From: Spirosoma radiotolerans
GTDB taxonomy: Bacteria; Bacteroidota; Bacteroidia; Cytophagales; Spirosomataceae
Reading direction: 5' to 3'
Length of the DNA stretch: 64,000 bases
Assembly (NCBI RefSeq): GCF_000974425.1
Contig: NZ_CP010429.1
Coordinates: forward strand, 2,232,001 to 2,296,000
Below the pieces are notes generated by a model that saw nothing but the letters and a program-made list of their open reading frames with translations, was not told the origin of the DNA and made no database searches. Numbering within the stretch: the stretch's first letter is position 1; every line of letters starts with the position of its first letter. The position numbers and the translations under genes were made by a program. Shown piece by piece: positions 14,641 through 23,599 of the stretch.

Positions 14641-15906
14641 GTGGTCCGCTGCTCTCCGATTTATAAACCGCTCTACTCGCTGCCTCCGGCCGTCCGCTAC
14701 ATCCACCTGTGGGGTGGCCGCTCGCGGGGCGGCTCGTTTGCCGCGACCGACTACGCGCTGTTCTACCTGTCACAGCCCGACTACTTCCGGGGCTACCTGA
14801 TGCGGTATATACAAGGCGACATCCGCGTCTCGCTGTGGCGGGATATGATGGACCGCATCGACGAGAAAGAGGAGCTGGGTCTGCTGAACCGAAAGGACTA
14901 TAAGATCAATACGAACGAGATGTCCATCGTTCACCTGCCCACCGGCAACACGCTCCAGAGTCGCGGGTTTAAAAAGTCATCGGGCGCTCAGACCGCTAAG
15001 ATGAAATCCATCGCGGGTGCGACGCACATCTTTTTAGAGGAGGCCGAGGAGGTGACCCGCGACGACTTTAACCAGCTTGATGACTCACTACGGACCGTTA
15101 AAACCGACCTTCGCGTCTTCCTGATTTTTAACCCGCCGAAGAAAAATCACTGGATCATTGAGGACTATTACACCCTTCGCGAGTCACGAATACCCGGTTA
15201 CTACATCGCTCACGCGAACGTAAAGGACAATTTCCTTTCCATTTTCTCGACGTATCACGACAATATCAAATATGTAGCCAAATCCACCGTCGAGAAATTC
15301 GAGGGCTACCGCGTATCTGACCCCGATTGGTACTGGACAGTGGTCCGTGGGCTGATTAGCGAGGGAGCCAAAGGGCGGATTTACCGGGGCTGGAAAGCCA
15401 TCACCAACGACGAGTTTGCCAGCCTGCCCTACGGCTCGTACTACGCGCTCGATTTCGGCTTTGGTGTCGATCCGCTGGGCTTATCGGAGGTCAAGAGGCA
15501 CAATAGAAAGCGTTATGCCAGAGAGTTAATCTACGAAACGGGGATCAGCGACGAGGAATTGGTCCGCAGGCTCAGGGCTTTCAAAGTGGGTTCGCGGCCA
15601 ATCGTCGCCGATTCGGCCGAACCAAAGTCGATTTCGTTTCTCCGCAGCAAGGGGTTCAACGTCATTGCGGCCCGTAAAGGGGCGGACAGTATTCGCTTTG
15701 GCATCAAGGCCATGCAGGGGTGTGAGTGGTATTACACGCAGGACAGCAAGAACCTGGCTTACGAGTATCAGGAGTACCGCTGGCAGCTTGACGCCAACAA
15801 GGAGACGACAACCGAGCCCATCGGCAAACATGATCACCTGCTCGATGGCCTCCGCTATACCGAACTGACGGACCCCTGGGGCGGTGGCGCTATTGACCAT
15901 ACGTAG
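14641..15906 (+). CDS. terL: Terminase large subunit
   Basis: A 421-aa protein from a GTG at 14641. The ATPase domain has a Walker A-like GGRSRGGS at 25-32 and a Walker B IFLEEAEEV at 130-138. The C-terminal RNase-H-like nuclease shows D271 in YYALDFGFG, D324 in IVADSAEP and the HDHLLDGLRY motif near the end. It cuts and pumps phage DNA into the prohead. Size is typical for the Terminase_3 group. No upstream ATG fits; GTG puts the start 20 residues before the ATPase fold. Confidence 0.93.
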   Translation: MVRCSPIYKPLYSLPPAVRYIHLWGGRSRGGSFAATDYALFYLSQPDYFRGYLMRYIQGDIRVSLWRDMMDRIDEKEELGLLNRKDYKINTNEMSIVHLPTGNTLQSRGFKKSSGAQTAKMKSIAGATHIFLEEAEEVTRDDFNQLDDSLRTVKTDLRVFLIFNPPKKNHWIIEDYYTLRESRIPGYYIAHANVKDNFLSIFSTYHDNIKYVAKSTVEKFEGYRVSDPDWYWTVVRGLISEGAKGRIYRGWKAITNDEFASLPYGSYYALDFGFGVDPLGLSEVKRHNRKRYARELIYETGISDEELVRRLRAFKVGSRPIVADSAEPKSISFLRSKGFNVIAARKGADSIRFGIKAMQGCEWYYTQDSKNLAYEYQEYRWQLDANKETTTEPIGKHDHLLDGLRYTELTDPWGGGAIDHT

Positions 15907-16114
15907 CGGCTCCCTATCTTCAATACGCAGTTTGCCTTGCTAGTGTGTGTCAACGGTGGCCCGATTACTGGTTAACGACGGCCAGTCATCGCCCGCCGAT
16001 TTTCTCACCTGACAAGCCTCAAACTCGCCCAACTGCACACACATAGCTATAAAATCGCTCTCCGCGATTCGGGCCGACTGCTCTCAAGCACGTCACCATA
16101 TTCTATTTATAGCA

Positions 16115-16759
16115 ATGCCAAATCGTTTGTATGAAGCCTCGAAACAGACTGCCAGTGTGCAGGGTATTCCCAATACCGGCGTCGACCAGGTACCCGGCAC
16201 AATCATAAAGTTAGTGTTTGTTGAACTAGCCCAGTGGAACGCCTACACGCCCGCCATTACCGAAACGACGGTCATCACCTCCGCGTTCTGGACGGCTTTT
16301 CTAGCCACGGTCGATAAAACCCACGTTGTGACAGGCTTCATTGACGCGTTCGACGTCGCTGAAACTGAGGGCATCATGGAAGGCGGCAACGATAACACGA
16401 CCTACAACGGTGTTCCCCGTCTTCGTTCCATTACCCACGCCGTGGCAACGGGCAAAATATCGGGTATTTCCAACGCTGAAGCGGCTGCTATCCGCTCGCT
16501 GACAGCTAAATCGGGTAATTTCCAACAGGGTGCGCGCGTGGGTGTGTTGTTTCTGCACGAAGGTAACGGCCTGACGATTCTGACGGGTGCCAAGCCAATG
16601 CCAGTTTTCAACGTTCGGTTGTTCGATCCCAAAATGGGCGGACTGGGTGCGTCGGATGACTACTCGTTCAAATTCGAGATGGAGGGCGGCTGGTCATTTA
16701 CAAAGAAAACCCTCGAACTTGCTTTCGTCGGCGCGACACTAACCAACCCCGCGCCGTAA
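16115..16759 (+). CDS. Putative phage structural protein (214 aa)
   Basis: Starts MPNRLYEASKQTASVQGIPN and is beta-rich, with Gly-rich turns and a C-terminal FKFEMEGGWSF motif seen in tail-tube or decoration-like proteins. It lies between terL and the portal gene, an unusual place for a tail tube, so virion decoration is equally possible. The 208 bases before it (15907-16114) contain no ORF and no clear promoter; they may be a long leader. Confidence 0.6.
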   Translation: MPNRLYEASKQTASVQGIPNTGVDQVPGTIIKLVFVELAQWNAYTPAITETTVITSAFWTAFLATVDKTHVVTGFIDAFDVAETEGIMEGGNDNTTYNGVPRLRSITHAVATGKISGISNAEAAAIRSLTAKSGNFQQGARVGVLFLHEGNGLTILTGAKPMPVFNVRLFDPKMGGLGASDDYSFKFEMEGGWSFTKKTLELAFVGATLTNPAP

Positions 16760-16765
16760 GCGAGT

Positions 16766-17017
16766 ATGGATGCCAACGAAGCAGCAAAGACCCTTTTACT
16801 ACGGGGCAAAGAAGTTGAATTTCCTCAAAAGCAGGCCGAGCGGATGTTAGCTCACCAGAAAGTAACCGGATTTACCGACTACTCGGACCCGGACGATCTG
16901 GTAGAAACTGAGCCAGAAGCCGAATCCCAACCCACTACCAATGCCGATCACGGACAGCCAAGCGATTCAATCGATACTAACGCCCCGAAACCAGAAGGCG
17001 TTAAAAAGGGCAAGTGA
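16766..17017 (+). CDS. Hypothetical protein (83 aa), acidic C-terminus
   Basis: An N-terminal helical half (AAKTLLLRGKEVEFPQKQAE) and an acidic low-complexity tail (ETEPEAESQP). It overlaps the start of the portal gene by 77 bases in another frame. Such small proteins often precede portal genes; role unknown. Confidence 0.65.
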   Translation: MDANEAAKTLLLRGKEVEFPQKQAERMLAHQKVTGFTDYSDPDDLVETEPEAESQPTTNADHGQPSDSIDTNAPKPEGVKKGK

Positions 17018-18728
17018 CGATAATGATCGGCAACGGTTCCATACCGGCCCGGCGACCTCCGAAGAGGATGCCGGGCCGTATGCGGCTGTTTTAAAGGCCA
17101 GGGTTGAAAAGATTCTCAACAACAAGGAGAAGTTCGACAAGTTCTGTGCGCTGCTCAACTACCCACTGCCCTCCTCACGCATCATTGACAAGGGAGCCGA
17201 CGAGTATCAGAAAGCCTTTGGCGCCGAGGATAAATACGTCGATTTCGAGTTCAGTTCCGACAACCTCAAAGCCGATGCCGCCGAGTTTCTTGACCGCATC
17301 AAATTCGACGATTGGCTGACCAAAAACCTGTTTAATCAGTGTTTGCGTGCCTCAGCGGCTATCTGGATTGTCGATCTGCCCGCCGAGGTCAACGCTGAAG
17401 GGTTTGCCGAGCCGGTTTTGCTGCTTCGCGAAGTGGGTAAATTACACGACCTGTTTACGGATCGTCGGGGCGACATTACAGCGGTTATCTACCCGATGAC
17501 GCCCCTAAAGGATGAATCGGGCAAGATAGTCGCCAAACGCTGGGCGGTCATCGACGACGAATCCTACCGGGTAGCCATTACCCGCGACGGAGAGACACAG
17601 CCCGCCATTCAGTTCACCAACTACCACGATTTACAGCGGTGCCCGGCTGGCTGGGTGTGGCATGATCGCTTAGACGAAAACCAGCCGATTCGCATTCAGT
17701 CGCCCCTGCATGCAATTTTCAGCGAGTTAGACGATCTGGTCGTCGGAACCGTCTTCAAGCAACACGCCGACCTGTACGCATCCTGGCCGATTTTCCGATC
17801 CTACAAAACCCGTTGCAATTACGAAGTACCGGGAACCGGCGAGCAGTGTAACAATGGGTACGTAACGATTCGCAGTAAAGAGCCCGACGAGGAGGGCAAT
17901 TACACGTATAAACTCGGCCGTTGCCCGGTTTGTGAGAAGAAAAAGCCCATCGGACCCGGTTCACACATCGAAACGCCCGCGCCGGTCGACAATATGTCGG
18001 CCGATCTGAGCAACCCAGCCAGTTTTATTAACCCCGAACGTGAGCTACTCGATTACAACACGGAGAAGCTGGAAGACATCGAAACCCGCGTTACAGAGTA
18101 CCTGACCGGTGACATCAACGAGGTTGATAAAGGCACGGAGGCTGTCAATACTGACCAGGTAGCCGCTCGTCAGGAGGTTCGTAAGTCGATTGTCGGTTTC
18201 TGGGCGGGTCAGATCCAGCGGACGCACTACGAAAGTCTGTATGTGGTTTTATCCCTTCGGTACGGCCCCTCGTTTCTGTCGCTGGCTGTCGATTACGGGA
18301 CTGAGTTTCATCTTTTGTCGCCTGGTCAGGCCATTACCGATTACGACGCGGCCCGCAAAGCAAACCTGCCCATGTATCAGATAGCATTGCGCCGGCAGCG
18401 GATCGACAAACTGCTCGCTGGCTCTAACGAAGCGATGGCCACGCGGCTCGAACTGCTGTCAATGCTGGAGCCCTATCCGGATCAGCCGCTCATGGTCGTT
18501 CCCGCTGGGTCCGATGCCTGGGAGTTAAAAGCAAACTTCAGCCAGTACATTGCCCGCTTTGAGGCCGAGAACATCGGTCTTGAAACATTTGGTAAGGCCC
18601 TCAGCCTGCCAGCCCGAATTCAGAGTATCACCGAAGTTTTATACCAATACGTTCAAGATGGAAAATCAAGGAGAGAAGTCCCAGAAGTCCCAAGCCCAGA
18701 CGGCGGCAAAGGAAATTTCGGCCGATAA
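16941..18728 (+). CDS. Portal protein with a zinc-ribbon-like insertion
   Basis: A 595-aa protein placed and sized as a portal, the ring at the capsid vertex through which DNA passes. Support: position between terL and scaffold/capsid, and a C-terminal ITDYDAARKANLP...LELLSMLEP region typical of portal proteins in Bacteroidota siphoviruses. Four cysteines (C292, C303, C328, C331; Cx10C and CPVC) form a zinc-ribbon-like insert that most portals lack. The ATG at 16941 lies inside the preceding gene; the frame up to it reads sensibly (QAIQSILTPRNQKALKRA), so the overlap is accepted. Confidence 0.8.
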   Translation: MPITDSQAIQSILTPRNQKALKRASDDNDRQRFHTGPATSEEDAGPYAAVLKARVEKILNNKEKFDKFCALLNYPLPSSRIIDKGADEYQKAFGAEDKYVDFEFSSDNLKADAAEFLDRIKFDDWLTKNLFNQCLRASAAIWIVDLPAEVNAEGFAEPVLLLREVGKLHDLFTDRRGDITAVIYPMTPLKDESGKIVAKRWAVIDDESYRVAITRDGETQPAIQFTNYHDLQRCPAGWVWHDRLDENQPIRIQSPLHAIFSELDDLVVGTVFKQHADLYASWPIFRSYKTRCNYEVPGTGEQCNNGYVTIRSKEPDEEGNYTYKLGRCPVCEKKKPIGPGSHIETPAPVDNMSADLSNPASFINPERELLDYNTEKLEDIETRVTEYLTGDINEVDKGTEAVNTDQVAARQEVRKSIVGFWAGQIQRTHYESLYVVLSLRYGPSFLSLAVDYGTEFHLLSPGQAITDYDAARKANLPMYQIALRRQRIDKLLAGSNEAMATRLELLSMLEPYPDQPLMVVPAGSDAWELKANFSQYIARFEAENIGLETFGKALSLPARIQSITEVLYQYVQDGKSRREVPEVPSPDGGKGNFGR

Positions 18729-19284
18729 AGCCAAAGAGATTGCCGGTCAGAATGCCGACGCCAATGCAGGCACGGAGACGACTAAGTCGCCCGAAGAGGC
18801 CGCTAAAGCCGAAGCCACGGCCAATGGTGAGTCGGAAGAAACGCGCATCGCCCGCGCCGTCGCGGCCATCCGGAAGGATAATCCCGACATGTCGATTGAC
18901 GACGTGATCAAGCTCGTTGCCGGTGTCTTTAAAAAGACCGAGACGGTCGAGGCCAAAGTTGCCAAAGAAGCCTCGACAATCATCGACACGACGCCTAGTC
19001 CGTTTAAGGAGAAAATCTATCTCAAAAAGGACAAGGACCGTCAGTTTCCGCTGGAAAAGGAAGCCCTGAACGGCATCGTCGTTCGGCAGACTTACAAAAG
19101 GGAAACCGAGGAGGGCGACAAAATTACAGTGCCTGCCCGTAACCTGAATGAGATCGCGATCTACAGTCAGGAGGACTTTGACCGGCTCAATCATGGCGAC
19201 CCAAAGAAGCCCGGATTTGCCCGCGAAGGTATCTCGGTTGAGGTGTGGCACAAGCCCGGCCAGACCGACTCGGTTGCTGAATAG
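18658..19284 (+). CDS. Hypothetical head-region protein (208 aa)
   Basis: ATG at 18658 (MENQGEKSQKSQAQTAAKEI) is chosen because the frame upstream lies inside the portal gene. The N-terminal 70 residues are Ala/Lys/Glu-rich and likely helical; the C-terminal part (KEKIYLKKDKDRQFPLEKEA...) is a folded basic domain. It overlaps the portal gene end by 71 bases. A head-assembly role is inferred from position alone. Confidence 0.65.
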   Translation: MENQGEKSQKSQAQTAAKEISADKAKEIAGQNADANAGTETTKSPEEAAKAEATANGESEETRIARAVAAIRKDNPDMSIDDVIKLVAGVFKKTETVEAKVAKEASTIIDTTPSPFKEKIYLKKDKDRQFPLEKEALNGIVVRQTYKRETEEGDKITVPARNLNEIAIYSQEDFDRLNHGDPKKPGFAREGISVEVWHKPGQTDSVAE

Positions 19285-19330
19285 CAATCGGGTTTGTAGT
19301 TTCCGGTAAACTAACGCACTAGACAAGGCA

Positions 19331-20221
19331 ATGGACGAGGACGAAATTTTGGCCGCAATTGAGGCCAACGCCGGATTACAGGCAAAGGTATTCGAGAAAT
19401 ATGAACCCGGCTTTACCAAGCATCTGACCGAGGGCAAAAAAATGATTGTGACGACGCCGGAAGAACAGTTGAAAGAGTACGCCAAACTTTCGGAACCAGC
19501 CATCAAATTAGCAACGCGTCAAACGCATGAGGGGTACGAGGCGAAACTTGAGAAAATCTCAGGCGTCAAAAAGTTAGACGGCGAATCGGGTCACGCGTAT
19601 TTAGACCGATTATCAGCTAAACTCAAGTACCTGGAAAAAACCGACGATACCGAGTCGGCGCTGTACAAGGGTTTACAAAAAGAGTTGGAGGCTCTAAAGA
19701 CGGAGCGTCAGAATGAAAAGCAGGAACTGGCCAGAGTTAAAATCGACGGCGAGATCAAAGGAGCCGTCAACAAGTTGAAGTTTGCTGTTCCGAGCCACGT
19801 TAAGAAGGACAACGAGAAATCAGCTTACCAGAAACGGGAGATTGAGGACGCGACCGACATCTTTAACGCCCGCTACACGACGACGATTGACGACAAAGGC
19901 CGGTTCGTGTTTACAAACAAAAAAGGCGAAGCGCAGACCGAAGGGGGCGAGCCAATGACGGCTGAAGCCATTTTCGCCCGCGACTTTGCCGCTAAGTTAG
20001 TGCCAGCCGGTCGCTCGGCAGGTGGTGCCGGTTCGGGTAACGACGATGGCGGTCAAGGTGGTGGCGGTGCCGACTACCTTGGCGCAACGACCGAAGAGAT
20101 CCGCACGAAGCTAGCCGAAAAAGGGCTGGGCGTCGGTACCGCCAGGTGGAAAGAAGCCTACGAAAAGGCGCATATAGCCGCTGGCTACGTAAAAACTGAC
20201 GACGGGTACGTCAAACAGTAG
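19331..20221 (+). CDS. Putative scaffolding protein (296 aa)
   Basis: Directly upstream of the capsid gene. Residues about 95-150 form a long charged coiled coil (EALKTERQNEKQELARVKID), followed by a Gly-rich linker (GGAGSGNDDGGQGGGG) and a short C-terminal helical domain. This coiled-coil-plus-flexible-tail layout and gene order are typical of phage scaffolding proteins, which guide capsid assembly and then leave. Sequence-level homology was not tested. Confidence 0.7.
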   Translation: MDEDEILAAIEANAGLQAKVFEKYEPGFTKHLTEGKKMIVTTPEEQLKEYAKLSEPAIKLATRQTHEGYEAKLEKISGVKKLDGESGHAYLDRLSAKLKYLEKTDDTESALYKGLQKELEALKTERQNEKQELARVKIDGEIKGAVNKLKFAVPSHVKKDNEKSAYQKREIEDATDIFNARYTTTIDDKGRFVFTNKKGEAQTEGGEPMTAEAIFARDFAAKLVPAGRSAGGAGSGNDDGGQGGGGADYLGATTEEIRTKLAEKGLGVGTARWKEAYEKAHIAAGYVKTDDGYVKQ

Positions 20222-20232
20222 TAAAAGAATTT

Positions 20233-20260
20233 GCCCGCTGGTTAAAGACGATCAGCGGGC
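20233..20260 (+). other. Stem-loop in front of the capsid gene
   Basis: GCCCGCTG (20233-20240) pairs with CAGCGGGC (20253-20260). It lies in the 100-base gap between scaffold and capsid genes without a T tract. It may protect or process the abundant capsid mRNA. Confidence 0.5.
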
Positions 20261-20324
20261 TATAGTGAAACAGAGAGACGCACAGCAAGGCACATCCTCT
20301 CACAATTTTCACTGAATTACCATT

Positions 20325-21359
20325 ATGGCCGCAATAGCCGGAACCGTCCTCGAAAATGCCGTTTTAATGGCAACGGACAGATTTCAACAGTTTGAGAAGC
20401 GTCGCCCCGATTTAGGGGTTGTCGGCGCATTTACCAAGTACGGCGAGAATCTGATCGATGCCGCGACGATCAAGAAAAACCGGGCCTCCGCGCGCCGGAC
20501 GCAAAACATCGCCGTGCTGAACCGTCAGCAGACGACGATCTACGATACCCGCTCGCTGACGCACGCGCCGATGGGCAGCACCTCGGCCAAAGTGGGTCTA
20601 AACTGGAAAACGTACCGCTTTGACGTTGGGGTAACGGAGGCTATCAACGCCGATAACTACATCTCGGCCTCGGCCGATCTGGCTAATCAGTTGGAGCAGG
20701 GTATTCGCGACGTGTTGCTGGCGATGGATGCTGACTTTACCACCTTTACCGAGCTTGGTAAATACTCGGCCCTGCCTGCCTCCTCCCTGATGGGCATTTC
20801 GGGCGGTGCCTACCAGACGACCCAGAAGGATTTGTGGATCAACTTGCCCGCTGTTATGCGGAAATTGATGTTACAGGGGCCTTACCACATGCTGTCGAAC
20901 GTGGAGGCTCTGGCCAACCTGACGAACGTGTCAACCTACGGTCAGGCTAACCAGCAGAACCTGCAAAAACTCATCAACAACTATGAGTTCGGCTACTCGC
21001 CTAACATCAACCCAGGCGGCTCGAAAGAGGCTTACTACGCCATTCCGACCGGCTCGGTGGCGATGGTGGACTGGGTCGAATACGATTGCCGCAAACCAGG
21101 CGGTCGCGGCTCGTACGACGGTGGCGAGTTTTACGACACCATGACGCTCGAATTTACGGCGCTCGGCGGTGAGCAGTTCAGCCTGACGTTCGGTTTCCGC
21201 TACCTCGGCGGTGGTCAGGACAAATCGGCGATCCTGCCCGGCCTGGAACGCGCTTACACGGATTCGTGGCAGTTGGCTGTTGACGTGGCTCCAGTGAAAG
21301 CCTACTCGTCGGAGGCTGGCAAGTCGCCAATCGTTAAGATTCTGGCCGACGCGGTTTAG
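20325..21359 (+). CDS. Major capsid protein
   Basis: A 344-aa protein following the scaffold gene. Its composition (rich in Ala, Thr, Gly; few Cys), the N-terminal helix (AAIAGTVLENAVLMATDRFQ) and the C-terminal beta-rich segment with a conserved-looking DSWQLAVDVAP are as expected for an HK97-fold capsid of Bacteroidota phages. Stem-loops on both sides and clean G+C content suggest high expression. Assignment rests on order and size; no family signature was tested. Confidence 0.8.
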   Translation: MAAIAGTVLENAVLMATDRFQQFEKRRPDLGVVGAFTKYGENLIDAATIKKNRASARRTQNIAVLNRQQTTIYDTRSLTHAPMGSTSAKVGLNWKTYRFDVGVTEAINADNYISASADLANQLEQGIRDVLLAMDADFTTFTELGKYSALPASSLMGISGGAYQTTQKDLWINLPAVMRKLMLQGPYHMLSNVEALANLTNVSTYGQANQQNLQKLINNYEFGYSPNINPGGSKEAYYAIPTGSVAMVDWVEYDCRKPGGRGSYDGGEFYDTMTLEFTALGGEQFSLTFGFRYLGGGQDKSAILPGLERAYTDSWQLAVDVAPVKAYSSEAGKSPIVKILADAV

Positions 21360-21382
21360 TCTCATTCTTTCACTCTTTAGGC

Positions 21383-21418
21383 GTAAGGACCTGCTGATTT
21401 ACCTCGGCAGGTTCTTAC
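21383..21418 (+). other. Stem-loop after the capsid gene
   Basis: GTAAGGACCTGC and GCAGGTTCTTAC form a 12-bp stem with one mismatch (21383-21418). It sits between the capsid gene and the secreted-protein gene, without a T tract; a 3' stabiliser or weak terminator. Confidence 0.5.
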
Positions 21419-21444
21419 AACTCTCAAACTCTCAAACATTGACC

Positions 21445-21789
21445 ATGAAAGCAGTAAAAGCCTTTGCAATTCTCTTTGTATTTTTCTTTGCGATTTCCTT
21501 TGCAGCCACAAGCGACGCGAACGCACAAACGCTGTTGCCCACGGCCAACAAGATCATTTATTCAACCAACGCCATCGAGGTTCAGGACTCGATCAACAAA
21601 GTAGCCTACGTGTACAAAAAAGGCACGGTCTTTATCAGCACGAAGGGGTATACCGGAGGCACGGCCGCAATCATCGACGGCCATTCGCAGCGGGCCGTGT
21701 GGCGAGGGCCGGTCGCCGGCATCCGAATTGTCGGCGTCGTCAATAGTGATTCGCTCAAGATCCTATCGCTAAAGTCGACGCCGTACTAA
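21445..21789 (+). CDS. Secreted small protein (114 aa) encoded right after capsid
   Basis: ATG at 21445 (an upstream TTG at 21439 is in frame). The N-terminus MKAVKAFAILFVFFFAISFA, then ATSDANAQ|T, is a strong type-I signal peptide. The mature ~85-aa part is beta-rich (IEVQDSINKVAYVYKKGT, GHSQRAVWRGP). Head genes do not normally encode exported proteins. A lysogenic-conversion or superinfection-exclusion role is possible, as is a host-acquired gene. It is closed by a strong terminator, so capsid-level transcription may end here. Confidence 0.75.
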   Translation: MKAVKAFAILFVFFFAISFAATSDANAQTLLPTANKIIYSTNAIEVQDSINKVAYVYKKGTVFISTKGYTGGTAAIIDGHSQRAVWRGPVAGIRIVGVVNSDSLKILSLKSTPY

Positions 21790-21830
21790 CCTAGCTACTG
21801 TTTTACTGTTTCATACTGTTGCTTTAAAAA

Positions 21831-21876
21831 GCCTGCCCCGCAGCGGCGTACCGTGCCGACGCTGGCAGGCTTTTTT
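21831..21876 (+). terminator. Terminator after the secreted-protein gene
   Basis: GCCTGCC (21831-21837) pairs with GGCAGGC (21864-21870), with an inner CAGCG/CGCTG pairing, followed by TTTTTT. Confidence 0.85.
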
Positions 21877-21892
21877 CTTAACACAAAGCCCC

Positions 21893-22951
21893 ATGCTGAC
21901 AACCCAATTACTCGAAAAACTCCGGCCGATGATCGGCTTTCGGGCCAATGAATTAGAGCCCGGTGAGGAGGGCAACGACATCGGTGAACCCCTGAAAGCT
22001 ACCTCGACCGGCATCACCGTCGATCAGTGTCACGAACTCCTGCAGCTACCGACGTTGTTTGCGACGGCGCCCCAACGCCTAGCTAGTTTCGACGACTACC
22101 TGACCCAGACCCGCGACGACGCTATCCGGACGCTGCTCACCACGCTCGACACCCGGTTCGCTGAAGTCGGCCTCAACGCCCGCCTGTTGAGCCCTTCGGT
22201 CTTGTTTAAGGGTATTGTATCGGCTCCGCCAATGATCGTGCCACTGGGCCGGGTTGTGGGGCTCCTGCTGGAGCCGTTGCGTACGGACGTGACCGTCTCG
22301 CTCGACCGGTTGCAGTTTACCGGCTCCTTTGCCCAGGGCTTTAGTCTGTCGCTGACCTGCATCGAGACGGGCGAGGCCAAAACCATCGTAGTAACGACAC
22401 CTGGTCAGTGGCAGGATCTGGGCTTACAGCTACGGACCGGCTACAGCTATTTGCTGACCTACAGCGAAACGAGTCTGGGCGTGGGTAACTCGGCCAAAAA
22501 CACGCTGACGAGTTGGCCAAAGCCTAAATCAAACTGTCAGAGTTGTCAAAACGGTTGCCTCAGCAGCTACGTTTCGGTTAGCTCCGTGGTAGTCAGTAAT
22601 GGCGTGACCACGATCACCAGCGACACCAACTACGGACTAAATCTCGTCGTATCGGCCGAGGGGGATGTATCGGGACGATTGGTCGACAATCCAGCCCGGT
22701 TACTGCCTGCCCTTCGTCAGCAGATGGCTATGTCGTTTCTGGAAAAGATCGCCTACACGACAAGAAAGAATCCAGAAACTGAGGATGCTAGGGAAGGGGC
22801 CTTATTCGCTATGGTTGACAAAGAGAATGCCAACCGGGTGCCTATCCTGTTAGATCGGGCCATCGCGTCGCTGGTCAAGGGTATGCAGGCCGAAGCCTCG
22901 GCCGCGATTGATGTCAACGAATCCGATGACATAACGTGGGGTAGTATTTAA
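21893..22951 (+). CDS. Hypothetical neck/connector-region protein (352 aa)
   Basis: Begins MLTTQLLEKLRPMIGFRANE, 17 bases after a terminator. The middle is beta-rich; a cysteine cluster (CQSCQNGC) near residue 214 could bind metal; the C-terminal part is helical. It lies where head-completion or adaptor proteins are usually encoded. No motif is recognised, so the role comes from order only. Confidence 0.65.
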   Translation: MLTTQLLEKLRPMIGFRANELEPGEEGNDIGEPLKATSTGITVDQCHELLQLPTLFATAPQRLASFDDYLTQTRDDAIRTLLTTLDTRFAEVGLNARLLSPSVLFKGIVSAPPMIVPLGRVVGLLLEPLRTDVTVSLDRLQFTGSFAQGFSLSLTCIETGEAKTIVVTTPGQWQDLGLQLRTGYSYLLTYSETSLGVGNSAKNTLTSWPKPKSNCQSCQNGCLSSYVSVSSVVVSNGVTTITSDTNYGLNLVVSAEGDVSGRLVDNPARLLPALRQQMAMSFLEKIAYTTRKNPETEDAREGALFAMVDKENANRVPILLDRAIASLVKGMQAEASAAIDVNESDDITWGSI

Positions 22952-22977
22952 TTTTCATACCGTACTAAGAAAAATCA

Positions 22978-23409
22978 ATGGTCGCTGAAATAGTCGAATT
23001 CTTCATGGCTCCGTTCTACCGGGTCAACATTGAGCAGGTTGTCGCCGAGACCATCGACGAACACGACGACGACATCGTCGAATTGAACCTGTCGCAGCTC
23101 GAAGCAGGCAAGACCTCGGAGGGTAACGACATCAAACCGTTTTATAAGCCCGGCACGGTCAAAGCCCGAAAGAAAGAGGGTTTGCAGACTGACCATGTTG
23201 ATTTTAAACGAAAAGGCGGCTTCTACGCCGGTACGTTTGCCAAGCGGACGACGGGCGGTACCGAGATTTCGAGTACTGACCCAAAGGCTCCGTTTTTGAT
23301 TAAGCGTTCGGGTGAGGGTATATTCGGACTAACGGTCGCCAATCGGGGGGAGTTAGAAAACCGCATGCGGCCAACCTTGCAGGACAAGTTTAAACAAGCA
23401 CTTTTATGA
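22978..23409 (+). CDS. Putative head-tail connector protein (143 aa)
   Basis: Starts MVAEIVEFFMAPFYRVNIEQ. The C-terminal half (RSGEGIFGLTVANRGELENR, MRPTLQDKFKQALL) looks like HK97 gp10/neck-type proteins with a C-terminal helix. It overlaps the next start by 4 bases. Role inferred from position and size. Confidence 0.55.
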   Translation: MVAEIVEFFMAPFYRVNIEQVVAETIDEHDDDIVELNLSQLEAGKTSEGNDIKPFYKPGTVKARKKEGLQTDHVDFKRKGGFYAGTFAKRTTGGTEISSTDPKAPFLIKRSGEGIFGLTVANRGELENRMRPTLQDKFKQALL

Positions 23410-23591
23410 TCGCCGACCATGCAACGCAAAAGATAATCGGGCTAAACGATGCCCGGAGAGTCTACGAAGAAACAAAGGAAATAAAGACTGTCGAGGTGCA
23501 GGTTCTCAAAGGAGGCAACTCGCAAACCTTTGTCTATCGGTACGATCCAGAAAGCGACTCCCTAATTCCAGAAGACTCACACTTAAAGTAG
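23406..23591 (+). CDS. Hypothetical protein (61 aa)
   Basis: Coupled to the previous gene by a 4-base overlap. Starts MIADHATQKIIGLNDARRVY; ends ESDSLIPEDSHLK. Small, soluble, no motif recognised. Confidence 0.6.
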   Translation: MIADHATQKIIGLNDARRVYEETKEIKTVEVQVLKGGNSQTFVYRYDPESDSLIPEDSHLK

Positions 23592-23599
23592 GTACTTAC

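Noticed and set aside
18628-19506. A 292-aa open frame on the - strand across head genes
   Set aside because: Antisense to two convincing phage genes, extreme Leu/Gly/Phe composition, no motif.
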